64,000 nt of DNA from Pseudoramibacter porci. GTDB taxonomy: Bacteria > Bacillota > Clostridia > Eubacteriales > Eubacteriaceae. Position numbers and translations under genes: made by a program. The notes under the pieces are model-generated. The model was not told where the DNA came from and searched no databases. It was given only the letters and a program-made list of their open reading frames with translations. Below, in pieces: positions 35,241 through 42,893 of this stretch (within the stretch, counting starts at the first letter, position 1; the number at the start of each line of letters is the position of its first letter). The stretch covers positions 1 to 64,000 of the forward strand of contig NZ_VUMO01000009.1 of assembly GCF_009696145.1 (NCBI RefSeq). Direction: 5' to 3'.

Positions 35241-35528
35241 CGGTGTCAAAGGTGTCAATGTTTTTGAGAGCAGCACGCTGTGAAAAACATTGTCACCATC
35301 GTCACACTTTGACACCGGATAAAGTTTAGGGGAGTGTGCAGAGAGTGCCTTTTCAAAGGCGGCTCTTTGGTCTCGCCTGCTGGCTCGGTCGGTTCGCAGG
35401 CGTGTGTGCCACCGGCACACGCTCACCCCTCGGAGAGCCTTCGGAGAACGCAAAACCTGTTTACAGGTCGCATTTTTGATGGGTGTACCCGTCAAAAGTG
35501 CTTTTGCGTTACTTTTGACAAAAGTAAC
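35241..35528. other. Hairpin-rich region, candidate oriT/replication origin
   Basis: No gene is supported. A nested inverted repeat comes first: CGGTGTCAAAG (35241-35251) pairs with 35307-35317, and GGTGTCAATGTTTTT (35251-35265) pairs with 35283-35297 with one mismatch. Further hairpins follow: GTGTGCC-ACC-GGCACAC (35404-35420), ACCTGT-TT-ACAGGT (35455-35468), 35474-35497 (TTTTGA...TCAAAA) and GTTACTTTT-GAC-AAAAGTAAC (35508-35528). The last two lie just upstream of the relaxase gene, where MobV elements carry oriT. The GTGTCAA repeats could be iterons for RepA. Confidence 0.5.
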
Positions 35529-35570
35529 AAAACCTGAGAATGTTGAAATTTACAGATGGGAGATGAAAAA

Positions 35571-36731
35571 ATGCAGAGAACGATAAGTGCAATGGTCGGT
35601 AAAGGCTCGGTCAATCACAATAGCCGAAAGTTCCGAGCAGAAAATGTAGACGGAACTCGTACTCATCTCAATATCGACTACTGCAATGAAAATATAAAGA
35701 CAGTTTATCACGAATTGTTTGATGAAGCATTGGAAAGATACAATGCCAAGCAGATAAGGTCAGACCGAAAGATAAAAGATTATTATGAAAAAATCCGAAG
35801 TTCCAAGCAGGAAAAACCGTTCCACGAAATCATTTTACAGGTGGGCGGTAAGGGAAATATGAACGCCGATACGGAAAACGGAGAACTGGCAAAGCAGATT
35901 TTAGATGAATACTATCAGGGTTTTCAGGAGCGAAATCCACAGCTTCGGGTGTTCTCGGCTCATCTGCATATGGATGAAGCTACACCACATCTGCACATAG
36001 ATTTTGTACCTTTTACCACAGGCAGCAAGCGTGGACTTGATACAAGAGTGTCACTAAAGCAGGCTCTTGCAACGCAAGGTTTTAAGGGCGGCAGTCGTGG
36101 CGATACGGAGTGGTCGCAATGGATACAGTCCGAAAAAGAACAGCTTGCGGCGGTGATGGAACGTTATGGGATTGAGTGGGAACATTTAGGCACACACGAA
36201 AAACATCTTTCTGTTTTGGATTATAAAAAGCAGGAAAGAGAAAAAGAAGTGGCGGCATTAGGTGCGAAAATCGAGCAGAAACAGATTGAATTTGATGTGT
36301 TGTCGGAACGAGTATTGAACTATGATAAGGCAAAAGACGAGCTGTCAAATCTTGAAATAGAGCTTGATACTGCACCGAAATATCAGTTGCCAGAACCAGA
36401 GAAATTTATGACTGCAAAGGCATATAAAACCAAAATGGCAGAGCCGGTTGTAAGGAAATTGAAGCAACTTGTCAAAACGGTGCTTGCCCGCTGCTTTGAG
36501 GGGTGGGACAACTATCATAGGCTGAATACAGCGAATGCACAGTTATACCGCACCAATCAGCGTTTGGAGAAAGTCAATGAAAGATTGACCGAAGAAAACA
36601 AAATCCTAAAAGCAGAAAATAAAGATTACAGCCTGCTCCGTAAGGTTTTTGGTCGCAAACAGATAGATGATTTGTTGGAGCAGGCAAGAACAGTTAAAGG
36701 TCGCAAGCGTGATAATACACGATCACGATAG
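35571..36731 (+). CDS. mobV: MobV-family relaxase (Mob/Pre)
   Basis: About 386 residues. The metal-binding relaxase motif AHLHMDEATPHLHIDFVPF is intact, and the N-terminal region (MQRTISAMVGKGSVNHN) carries the first Mob/Pre motif. The C-terminal half is a long coiled coil. ATG 35571 has GGGAG eight bases upstream; ATG 35556 would include it. It nicks oriT and leads mobilization by a helper conjugation system. Confidence 0.92.
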   Translation: MQRTISAMVGKGSVNHNSRKFRAENVDGTRTHLNIDYCNENIKTVYHELFDEALERYNAKQIRSDRKIKDYYEKIRSSKQEKPFHEIILQVGGKGNMNADTENGELAKQILDEYYQGFQERNPQLRVFSAHLHMDEATPHLHIDFVPFTTGSKRGLDTRVSLKQALATQGFKGGSRGDTEWSQWIQSEKEQLAAVMERYGIEWEHLGTHEKHLSVLDYKKQEREKEVAALGAKIEQKQIEFDVLSERVLNYDKAKDELSNLEIELDTAPKYQLPEPEKFMTAKAYKTKMAEPVVRKLKQLVKTVLARCFEGWDNYHRLNTANAQLYRTNQRLEKVNERLTEENKILKAENKDYSLLRKVFGRKQIDDLLEQARTVKGRKRDNTRSR

Positions 36732-36757
36732 ACAAAAATCACAGGAGGAAAAGGAAA

Positions 36758-37135
36758 ATGACAAAGACAATTTTTGAAGAAATGGGCGGAACTTATAGAC
36801 AGGTGGGTGATTATTTATTGCCGAACATCACAGTACCAGCCGAAGAAGAAATAGAGCCGATTGGTTTATGGGGGAAACGACATGCAAGGCATTTAAAGGA
36901 ACACTATAAAGTGTTATATATGAACCTGCTGACAAGCGGAAAGCTGCATAGTTATCTTGCAGAAGTCGATAAGCAAGCAGAGGATATGTTTCTTCGACTG
37001 GTAAAGGAATATGCCGACAGACAAGATGTGACGGAACAATTAAAGAAAGATAATCCCTACGAATGGATTGGAAGAATGAATAATATTCAGGCTTGTGTGA
37101 GGGAAGTTGTAGGAACGGAGTTGATTTACACATAA
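36758..37135 (+). CDS. TnpV family transposon-encoded protein
   Basis: 125 residues matching the TnpV family found in Clostridia mobile elements: MTKTIFEEMGGTYRQVGDY and the LWGKRHARHLKEHYKVLY and PYEWIGRMNNIQACVREVV segments. Its function is not established. CAGGAGG precedes the ATG; it follows the relaxase by 26 bases. Confidence 0.85.
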   Translation: MTKTIFEEMGGTYRQVGDYLLPNITVPAEEEIEPIGLWGKRHARHLKEHYKVLYMNLLTSGKLHSYLAEVDKQAEDMFLRLVKEYADRQDVTEQLKKDNPYEWIGRMNNIQACVREVVGTELIYT

Positions 37136-37588
37136 GCGTTTTACGGTATGGTGCTCCTGCGTTTGCTGGAGTGCTGTGGTTGTGGTTGTAAAGAGGTTGT
37201 GAAAGATTGAATTTCGTAATGGTTGGATGTATAATTAGGAAGTGAAAATTTTAATTTGCACTTCCATAAGGTGAAATGTATTGACACAAAAAATACAGTA
37301 TGATAGTATTGCCATTAGAAGAAAGAAAGGCACATTTTGTGTAAGGTGAGGAAATGATTAATAGATAATTTGATTTAAGTAAGACACATATAGTTATTGA
37401 GCCTGTAGAGAATAGGTTTGTTTTGTGTACGCTTAAGTTGGATTATCGCAAGAGGCATTTCCTTTGTTTTCCTTTTGGAAAAGAAATAAGGGTCTATTTA
37501 GCGAGTCTATTTTTGCGTATGCAAAAAAGACTCGTTTTTGTGTGTTCAAAATAATAATTGGCTCAGACTTCGAAAAGGAGAAACTTTA
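37136..37588 (+). promoter_or_regulatory. Leader and attenuator region of the ABC-F gene
   Basis: A promoter TTGACA (37281-37286), 17 bases, TAGTAT (37304-37309) gives a leader of about 270 bases. It contains a four-codon frame (MINR) with GGTGAGG upstream near 37,354, a hairpin TTTTCC/GGAAAA near 37,468-37,483, and a strong terminator-like stem: CGAGTCT-A-TTTTTGC (37502-37516) pairs with GCAAAAAAGACTCG (37521-37534), followed by TTTTT. GTCTATTT is present twice just before and inside the stem, allowing an alternative pairing. Confidence 0.65.
37502..37539 (+). terminator. Attenuator hairpin before the ABC-F gene
   Basis: A 14-pair stem with one bulged A, GTAT loop and TTTTT tail, 50 bases before the start codon. 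It would stop transcription unless an alternative leader structure forms. Confidence 0.7.
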
Positions 37589-39133
37589 ATGTTGCAGATA
37601 AAAAAATTAAATTTAACACATAAAAAAGACCTGAGAATAATTCTTAATGATTTCAACCTTGTGCTAAATGATGGAGATAAGGCAGTTATTATTGGAGAAG
37701 AGGGAAATGGGAAATCGACATTAATGAAGTGGATATACAATCCGTCGCTTGTAGAAAACTATATAGAAGCAGATGGGGAAAGGATAATGGGACACGAACG
37801 TCTTGGTTATCTTCCGCAGGAGATGCTCGATGAAGATAAGGAAAAAACAATATACGAATATTTTTCTGAAGAGGAAATATTCTGGGAGAAAACGCCTAAA
37901 GAATTGTCTGTTATTGCGGGAAAATTTGGAATGAAAAATGATTTTTTCTACAGTAACCAGACAATGGGTAGTCTTTCAGGAGGCGAAAAAGTCAAGACAC
38001 AACTTATGAGGCTTTTCATTCGCGATGTTTCTGTGCTGTTGTTGGACGAACCTTCCAATGACATCGACATTGCGACGCTTACATTACTGGAAAAAATCAT
38101 AAATGACTGGAAGCACATTGTGCTTTTTATTTCACACGATGAAACGCTGATAGAGCGTACTGCCAACATGGTGATACATATCGAGCAGATTATACGAAAA
38201 ACAAAGGCGAGATATACCGTGGCAAAGCTTCCCTATAGACGCTATGTGGAAGAACGGCTTCATAAATTTGAAATCCAAAAACAGCGGGCACTGAGTGACC
38301 GTAGGGAGAAAAAGATTCGCGATGAAAAATATCAAAGAGTTATGCAGAGTGTACAAGGTGCATTAAGAAGTTGTACCAGACAAGCACCGTCTGTTGCCAA
38401 AAACTTAAAGGACAAAATGCATACGGTTAAGGCAATGGAACGAAGATTTGAAAAAGAAGATGAAAATATGACTCAGATGCCGGAACAGGAAGAAGCAATC
38501 TTTGTCAAATTAGGGGATGAAAACTCACACATTCCCGCAGGAAAAACGGTCATAGAATATGAACTTTCAAAGCTTGTGACTCCGGATGGCAAAAGAATTT
38601 TAGCAGAAGGAATTCATTTAAAAATAAAAGGTTCAGAAAAAATCTGTATGATAGGAGCCAACGGGGCAGGAAAAACGACTCTTCTAAAAAAGATAGCGGA
38701 AGAACTCCTAAATCGGAATGACATTAAAGCAGAATATATGCCTCAAACTTATGAAGACCTGCTGGATTTGGATGTTACACCGGTTGATTACCTTGATAAA
38801 ACAGGAGATAAAGAAGAGCGTACAAGAATTAGAACATACCTTGGTTCACTTAAATACACACCAGATGAAATGGAGCATCCGATTCGGGAGTTATCAGGCG
38901 GACAAAAGGCGAAAGTGCTTCTCTTGAGGATGAGCTTAAGTGGTGCAAATGTTCTTATTCTGGATGAACCGACAAGAAATTTTTCACCATTGTCCGGTCC
39001 GGTAATAAGAAAAATGCTCCGAGAATTTCCGGGGGCTGTCATTAGCATTTCTCACGATAGAAAGTATATTGAAGAGGTGTGCGATAAAATATATCAGCTA
39101 AATCCTAATGGATTACAGCTAATTGGTGATTGA
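37589..39133 (+). CDS. ABC-F family ATPase, probable ribosome protection protein
   Basis: 514 residues with two ABC ATPase domains and no membrane segment. Domain 1: Walker A GEEGNGKST, signature SLSGGEKV, Walker B LLLDEPSNDIDI. A basic linker of about 80 residues (P-site tRNA interaction motif in the family) follows. Domain 2: GANGAGKTTLL, LSGGQKAKVLLL, LILDEPTRNFSP. The frame is open from 37538, but ATG 37589 has AAAAGGAG eight bases upstream. The mobile context, attenuator and neighbouring Lnu-like gene fit an antibiotic-resistance ABC-F of the Lsa/Vga/Sal kind, but the subfamily cannot be fixed by eye. Confidence 0.85.
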   Translation: MLQIKKLNLTHKKDLRIILNDFNLVLNDGDKAVIIGEEGNGKSTLMKWIYNPSLVENYIEADGERIMGHERLGYLPQEMLDEDKEKTIYEYFSEEEIFWEKTPKELSVIAGKFGMKNDFFYSNQTMGSLSGGEKVKTQLMRLFIRDVSVLLLDEPSNDIDIATLTLLEKIINDWKHIVLFISHDETLIERTANMVIHIEQIIRKTKARYTVAKLPYRRYVEERLHKFEIQKQRALSDRREKKIRDEKYQRVMQSVQGALRSCTRQAPSVAKNLKDKMHTVKAMERRFEKEDENMTQMPEQEEAIFVKLGDENSHIPAGKTVIEYELSKLVTPDGKRILAEGIHLKIKGSEKICMIGANGAGKTTLLKKIAEELLNRNDIKAEYMPQTYEDLLDLDVTPVDYLDKTGDKEERTRIRTYLGSLKYTPDEMEHPIRELSGGQKAKVLLLRMSLSGANVLILDEPTRNFSPLSGPVIRKMLREFPGAVISISHDRKYIEEVCDKIYQLNPNGLQLIGD

Positions 39134-39217
39134 TAACAAAAAGGATGAAAGACTGACAAATTTCAGGCTTTTAGTGAGTTGGAAAGCATACAAAGATTTG
39201 AATTTGGAGGATAGATT

Positions 39218-39715
39218 ATGGTACGTACAGAAGATGCATGTGAAATTATAAAATATGCTTTGCAAAACGAAATTAAAGTATATTTAGATGGCGGATGGGG
39301 TGTTGATGCACTTCTTAAAAGAGAATCAAGAATACACAATGATATTGATTTGTTTGTTGAACTGAAACATTATCATGATTATATTTATGTGATTAAGCAG
39401 CATGGATTTGAGGAAGTAAATACTGATTATACAACGGATGGTCATACTGTCTGGAAAGATGATAAACAAAGAATCATTGATTTACATTGTTTTGAATTTA
39501 CAGATGACGGAATTGTTTATGAGGGAGATATATTTCCATCAAAAACTTTTTCCGGTATTGGAAAAGTTGGAGATATAACTGTTTCTTGTATTGAACCATT
39601 GAGTCAGGTAATGCTTCATTTGGGATATGAACACGATAAAAATGATGTGCATGATGTGATGCTGTTGTGTGAAACATTTCAAATAGCAATACCAGATGAA
39701 TATAAGGAAAAGTAA
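39218..39715 (+). CDS. Lnu-type lincosamide nucleotidyltransferase-like protein
   Basis: 165 residues. VYLDGGWGVDALLKRESRIHNDIDLFV is the antibiotic nucleotidyltransferase motif with the catalytic acidic residues. The length and the ending LCETFQIAIPDEY resemble the LnuC/LnuP group, which inactivate lincomycin by nucleotidylation. GGAGG precedes the ATG. Very AT-rich, unlike the host. Substrate is inferred only. Confidence 0.7.
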   Translation: MVRTEDACEIIKYALQNEIKVYLDGGWGVDALLKRESRIHNDIDLFVELKHYHDYIYVIKQHGFEEVNTDYTTDGHTVWKDDKQRIIDLHCFEFTDDGIVYEGDIFPSKTFSGIGKVGDITVSCIEPLSQVMLHLGYEHDKNDVHDVMLLCETFQIAIPDEYKEK

Positions 39716-39814
39716 AATTTCAGTTTTGTGTTGAATCTCTAAGCAAAATAGCTTATAATTTGACATGCTACATATAGTTATTATCCACAGTTATCGAGTA
39801 GGTGTTATCAATGC

Positions 39815-39833
39815 CGATAACAAAATGATAACA
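39815..39833 (+). repeat. Right arm-type integrase site
   Basis: CGATAACAAAATGATAACA matches the left arm site in 17 of 19 positions and the same orientation. GTTATC copies lie just upstream (39,790-39,808). Confidence 0.55.
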
Positions 39834-39933
39834 TTAGCTCGTATAGGCAGGATAATATGGATATATCAAATAATCAAAAGAACGAGAAACATTACAGAGA
39901 ATAATTCCTAAACAAAAAGCGTTAGTCTTTGTA

Positions 39934-39946
39934 GAGATGGAATAAA
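39934..39946 (+). repeat. attR core
   Basis: GAGATGGAATAAA, the partner of the 31204-31216 core. A transcription terminator begins five bases later. Confidence 0.6.
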
Positions 39947-39950
39947 AATA

Positions 39951-39992
39951 AATCCCTGTTCGTCTTGACATTCAAGACGGCAGGGATTTTTT
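39951..39992. terminator. Terminator at the right end of the element
   Basis: AATCCCTG, two bases, CGTCTTGA pairs with TCAAGACG, one base, CAGGGATT, followed by six T. It lies outside attR and is probably the original guaA terminator, now 8.7 kb away. A T-rich stretch on the minus strand lets it also end the DUF4097 gene. Confidence 0.85.
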
Positions 39993-40004
39993 AATTCATC
40001 AACA

Positions 40005-40778
40005 TCAGTCGTTTTCGATGTCGATGTCGCCGGTGTTGGTGTGGGCGGTGATGGTCTTGTCACCGCTGCCGACGCGGATGGTGCCGGCGTTGTATTCGCG
40101 CTCGCCGATATCGATGTCGCCGGTGTTGGTTTTGGCAGAGATGGTGTAGCGAGCGAGACTGTCGGCCGGGGCGGCCGAGATGTCGCCGTTGTCGGCGGTC
40201 AGCTCAGCGGTGGTAAAGGCCGTGCTTTCGAGGTCGATATCCCCGTTTGAAGTCGTGGCCTTCAGGGTGGTCCCGTCACAGGCGTCGATGTCGATATCGC
40301 CGTTTTGGCTCTCGAGGGTCAGGGTCCTGAAGGTTTGGGCGGGCTCGACGGTGATGTCGCCGTTATCAGCGGCCAGGGTGAGGGTTTTGAGTTCAGCGCG
40401 CGCCCTCGGAATCGTGAGCGTCAGCTCGGCGTCCTGATGGGCGCCGACGGCGGTCTTCGCTGCTTTGGCAGTGAGCTTTCCGTCTGTGACGGTGAGGGTG
40501 GGGCAGGTGCCCTTTGGCCCGTGATAGACCATGGCAAAGTCGTCGCCGTCTTGGAGGGTGATGTCCGTGTTGTCGAGGTGGATATCGGCGCGGTCAAAGG
40601 CGTCGAGCTTTTTGCGGACGGTGGTCTGGTGGGCTTTCGTCCAAGGGAAGGTGAAATTGTCCTTGTCCGAGTCGAGGGACAGATGCCCGGCCCCCAGATA
40701 TTGCCCGGCGCCAAAGGCGATGACGGCCAAGGCGACGGCGGCAATCAGAATCAGGCAGAGGCTGCGCTTGTTTTTCAT
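40005..40778 (-). CDS. DUF4097-type beta-repeat membrane-anchored protein
   Basis: 257 residues. A signal-anchor helix (about 5-25) precedes a beta-helix built of about 20-residue repeats containing NGDI or TGDI (ADNGDITVEP, SQNGDIDIDA, TSNGDIDLES, TNTGDIDIGE). This is the DUF4097 fold, often encoded with PadR/PspC-type envelope genes, though none is adjacent here. GAAAGGAG precedes the ATG. Role unknown; probably cell-surface. Confidence 0.82.
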   Translation of the reverse strand: MKNKRSLCLILIAAVALAVIAFGAGQYLGAGHLSLDSDKDNFTFPWTKAHQTTVRKKLDAFDRADIHLDNTDITLQDGDDFAMVYHGPKGTCPTLTVTDGKLTAKAAKTAVGAHQDAELTLTIPRARAELKTLTLAADNGDITVEPAQTFRTLTLESQNGDIDIDACDGTTLKATTSNGDIDLESTAFTTAELTADNGDISAAPADSLARYTISAKTNTGDIDIGEREYNAGTIRVGSGDKTITAHTNTGDIDIEND

Positions 40779-40876
40779 TGCGGTTCTCCTTTCGCGTTAA
40801 AAATGGATTCGAGCAGTTTTCGGACGGCGACCCGCCTTTCTCATGTTGCGTCAAGATACATGGTCTGACGTATTAC

Positions 40877-40919
40877 GCCTGTCGTCGTATGCTGTTGCGA
40901 TTAATATACGACGGCAGGC
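40877..40919. promoter_or_regulatory. Large inverted repeat upstream of the DUF4097 gene
   Basis: GCCTGTCGTCGTAT (40877-40890) pairs with ATACGACGGCAGGC (40906-40919) with a single mismatch, around 15 bases that include a TTAATAT promoter-like element. It looks like a binding site for a dimeric regulator, since no T-run follows. Confidence 0.5.
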
Positions 40920-40997
40920 AAAGGATGTCAAGGGGAAGTTAATCATCATCATCAATGCAATCGCAAAAGCGAAAATACAACCGCAAAACAATCGCAA

Positions 40998-41027
40998 AAC
41001 AATCGCAAATTTTTGCGATTGTTTTTT
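40998..41027 (+). terminator. Terminator-like hairpin with flanking CAATCGCAAAA repeats
   Basis: AACAATCGCAAA pairs perfectly with TTTGCGATTGTT and is followed by T. The left arm is the last of four direct copies of a CAA[TC]CGCAAAA motif from about 40,960. No plus-strand gene lies immediately upstream. Confidence 0.65.
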
Positions 41028-41162
41028 AATTGCTTTTCAATCACGACACAGGCGAGGCTTGGGCGTGGCTGCAGGGGGATTCGTCATCACGAAAATTTCA
41101 GTTGATTTGCGGCCCCATCTCCAATAAAATAAGGGCAGTAAGCATAAATAGGAGGTAACACC

Positions 41163-41546
41163 ATGCCAGCATGCAAAATGATTCACGAAATGATCCGCGT
41201 TTACGACTTGGAGCGCTCCCTTAAATTCTACGACGACGCCCTCGGGATGAAGGAAGTCCGCCGCAAGGACAAGCCGGAGGGCAAGTTCACCCTGGTCTAT
41301 CTGTCGGACGGCCAGTCGGATTTCGAGCTGGAATTGACGTACAATTACGACCCGGAACAGCCCTACGACCTCGGCACCGGCTACGGCCACATCGCCGTAG
41401 AAGTGGACAATTTGGACGCCGCCCACGCCGAACACCAGGCCAAGGGCTACACCGTCGGCCCCCTCAAAGGGCTCGGCGCGACCAAGGATTATTATTTCCT
41501 GACCGATCCGGACGGCTACCAGATCGAAGTCATGCGGAAGAAATAA
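41163..41546 (+). CDS. Glyoxalase I-like (VOC family) protein
   Basis: 127 residues. MIHEMIRVYDLERSLKFYDDALGM, FELELTYN, GYGHIAVEVDNL and GYQIEVM align with the GloA pattern, with the metal-ligand His and Glu positions present. It may isomerise the hemithioacetal of methylglyoxal, though in an organism without glutathione the thiol partner is unclear. AGGAGG precedes the ATG. Confidence 0.88.
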   Translation: MPACKMIHEMIRVYDLERSLKFYDDALGMKEVRRKDKPEGKFTLVYLSDGQSDFELELTYNYDPEQPYDLGTGYGHIAVEVDNLDAAHAEHQAKGYTVGPLKGLGATKDYYFLTDPDGYQIEVMRKK

Positions 41547-41560
41547 TCCAGAATGATGCG

Positions 41561-41587
41561 AGGCTGCCTTCGGGCAGTCTTTTTTTT
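41561..41587 (+). terminator. Terminator of the glyoxalase gene
   Basis: AGGCTGCC-TTCG-GGCAGTCT with a stable TTCG loop and a run of T. Confidence 0.9.
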
Positions 41588-41612
41588 GTGCGCCATGGAA
41601 ATCTCAGACAGC

Positions 41613-41649
41613 AAAACCGCCGCCCCCAAGACACGTGAGGGCGGCGGTT
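41613..41649 (-). terminator. Terminator of the YeiH-type exporter gene
   Basis: ACCGCCGCCC pairs with GGGCGGCGGT; on the minus strand a TTTT run follows. Confidence 0.75.
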
Positions 41650-41666
41650 GTTGAGAGACAGGCGCC

Positions 41667-42707
41667 TTACCAGATGTGCATGACGTGCTGCATCAAGAGG
41701 CTGACGACGGTGATGCCCACCCAGCAGCAGGCGCCCAGCACGATGGGCTTGCCGCCGGATTTGACGAGCTTGACGACGTTGCTGTTGAGGCCGATGGCGG
41801 CCATGGCCATGATGATCATGAATTTCGACAACTCCTTCAGCGGTGCAAAGGCCGCAGCGGGAACGCCGAGGCTGACGCAGACCGTGGTGACCACCGCGGC
41901 GAGGACGAAATACAGGATGAACATCGGGAAGGCGCGGCGGAAGCTGAACCCGCCGCTTTCCCCGCGGTCGTTCTTTTCGGCCCGGGCCTGCACCATGGCG
42001 AGGACCAGGGTGATGGGGATGATGGCCAGCGTCCGGGTCAGCTTGACGGTGACGGCCTTGTCCAGGGTCTGGGAGCCTAAGTGCCACATGCTGTCCCAGG
42101 TGGCGGCCGCCGCAGTGACCGACGAGGTGTCGTTGACGGCGGTGCCGGCGAAAATCCCGAAGGGCCCGCCGCTTGCGGTCGAAAAGCCCAGGGCGCGGCC
42201 GAGCATCGGGAAGAAGATGGCGGCCAGCACGTTGAAGAAAAAGATAACGGAGATGGACTGGGCCACTTCGTCGTCGTCCGCGTGGATGACCGGCGCGGTG
42301 GCGGCAATGGCCGAGCCGCCGCAGATGGAGCTGCCGACCCCGATGAGAATCGAGGTCTTCCCCGGGATATGCAGCGCCTTCTGCATCAGCCAGGCCAGCA
42401 CCAGCGAGGTGGCGATGGTGCAGACGATGATCGGCAGGGACTGGCGCCCGGTCTGGAGGATGACGCCCAGATCCATGCCGAAACCCAGGAGCACCACAGC
42501 CGCCTGGAGGATGACCTTCGACGTCCAGTGGATCCCGGCGTCACAGGCGCCCTTGTCGTTCCAGAACAGGGTGAGGAGCATGCCGGCCACAATCGCGATG
42601 ACCGCGCCCCCCACCACGGGGAAGACCTTCCCCAAAAGCCAAGCCGGGACGGCGATGGCGATACAGACGGCCAAACCCGGCCCCAAATTTTTTATCAATG
42701 TTTTCAC
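41667..42707 (-). CDS. YeiH/UPF0324 family putative sulfate exporter
   Basis: 346 residues, about ten membrane helices. GVGSSICGGSAIAATAPVI and GIFAGTAVNDTSSVTAAAA are hallmark motifs of the YeiH family. Members are annotated as putative sulfate or sulfur-compound exporters; in some bacteria they relate to sulfite or taurine use. A LysR gene is divergently oriented, the usual regulator arrangement. GGGAGAA precedes the ATG. Confidence 0.9.
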   Translation of the reverse strand: MKTLIKNLGPGLAVCIAIAVPAWLLGKVFPVVGGAVIAIVAGMLLTLFWNDKGACDAGIHWTSKVILQAAVVLLGFGMDLGVILQTGRQSLPIIVCTIATSLVLAWLMQKALHIPGKTSILIGVGSSICGGSAIAATAPVIHADDDEVAQSISVIFFFNVLAAIFFPMLGRALGFSTASGGPFGIFAGTAVNDTSSVTAAAATWDSMWHLGSQTLDKAVTVKLTRTLAIIPITLVLAMVQARAEKNDRGESGGFSFRRAFPMFILYFVLAAVVTTVCVSLGVPAAAFAPLKELSKFMIIMAMAAIGLNSNVVKLVKSGGKPIVLGACCWVGITVVSLLMQHVMHIW

Positions 42708-42807
42708 GGTGTTCTCCCTTTTAAATCAAAACTTTTTCTCTGGTTCATCCCATGCGTTTTTATCATGGGCAGAGGGCCAAAACATTTTTTCCTTTTGATT
42801 GGATTCG

Positions 42808-42834
42808 TGTGTTAGTATAGTGAAAGCCAACACA
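42808..42834. promoter_or_regulatory. Candidate LysR operator
   Basis: TGTGTT-N15-AACACA, an interrupted dyad in the 186-base divergent intergenic region between the exporter and LysR genes, of the type bound by LysR-family proteins. Confidence 0.4.
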
Positions 42835-42893
42835 AATGTAAAATGATGAATTTTTATAAAACAATAAGAAAAATTTATGGAAAGGGGATCACC

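Larger units (their letters stand above)
31204..39946 (+). mobile_element. Mobilizable element integrated at the 3' end of guaA
   Basis: A block of lower GC content and different codon use than the flanks. It begins at the last codons of guaA with GAGTTAGAATAAA and ends with GAGATGGAATAAA (11 of 13 identical), as expected for attL and attR of a tyrosine recombinase. In between are repressor, xis, int, MobC-like, RepA-like, hairpin-rich putative oriT, MobV relaxase, TnpV and two probable antibiotic-resistance genes. There is a relaxase but no type IV secretion or coupling protein, so it is an integrative mobilizable element that needs a helper, not a self-transmissible one. Confidence 0.85.

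Noticed and set aside
35334-35537. Open frame in the hairpin region before the relaxase
   Set aside because: Composition is driven by inverted repeats; no ribosome site; overlaps the relaxase leader.
40005-40400. Repeat-rich stretch as a CRISPR-like array
   Set aside because: The repeats are coding NGDI/TGDI motifs of DUF4097 with no constant repeat-spacer lengths.
40843-41127. Open frame between the DUF4097 and glyoxalase genes
   Set aside because: It crosses the inverted repeat and terminator-like hairpin, has no family match and no good ribosome site.
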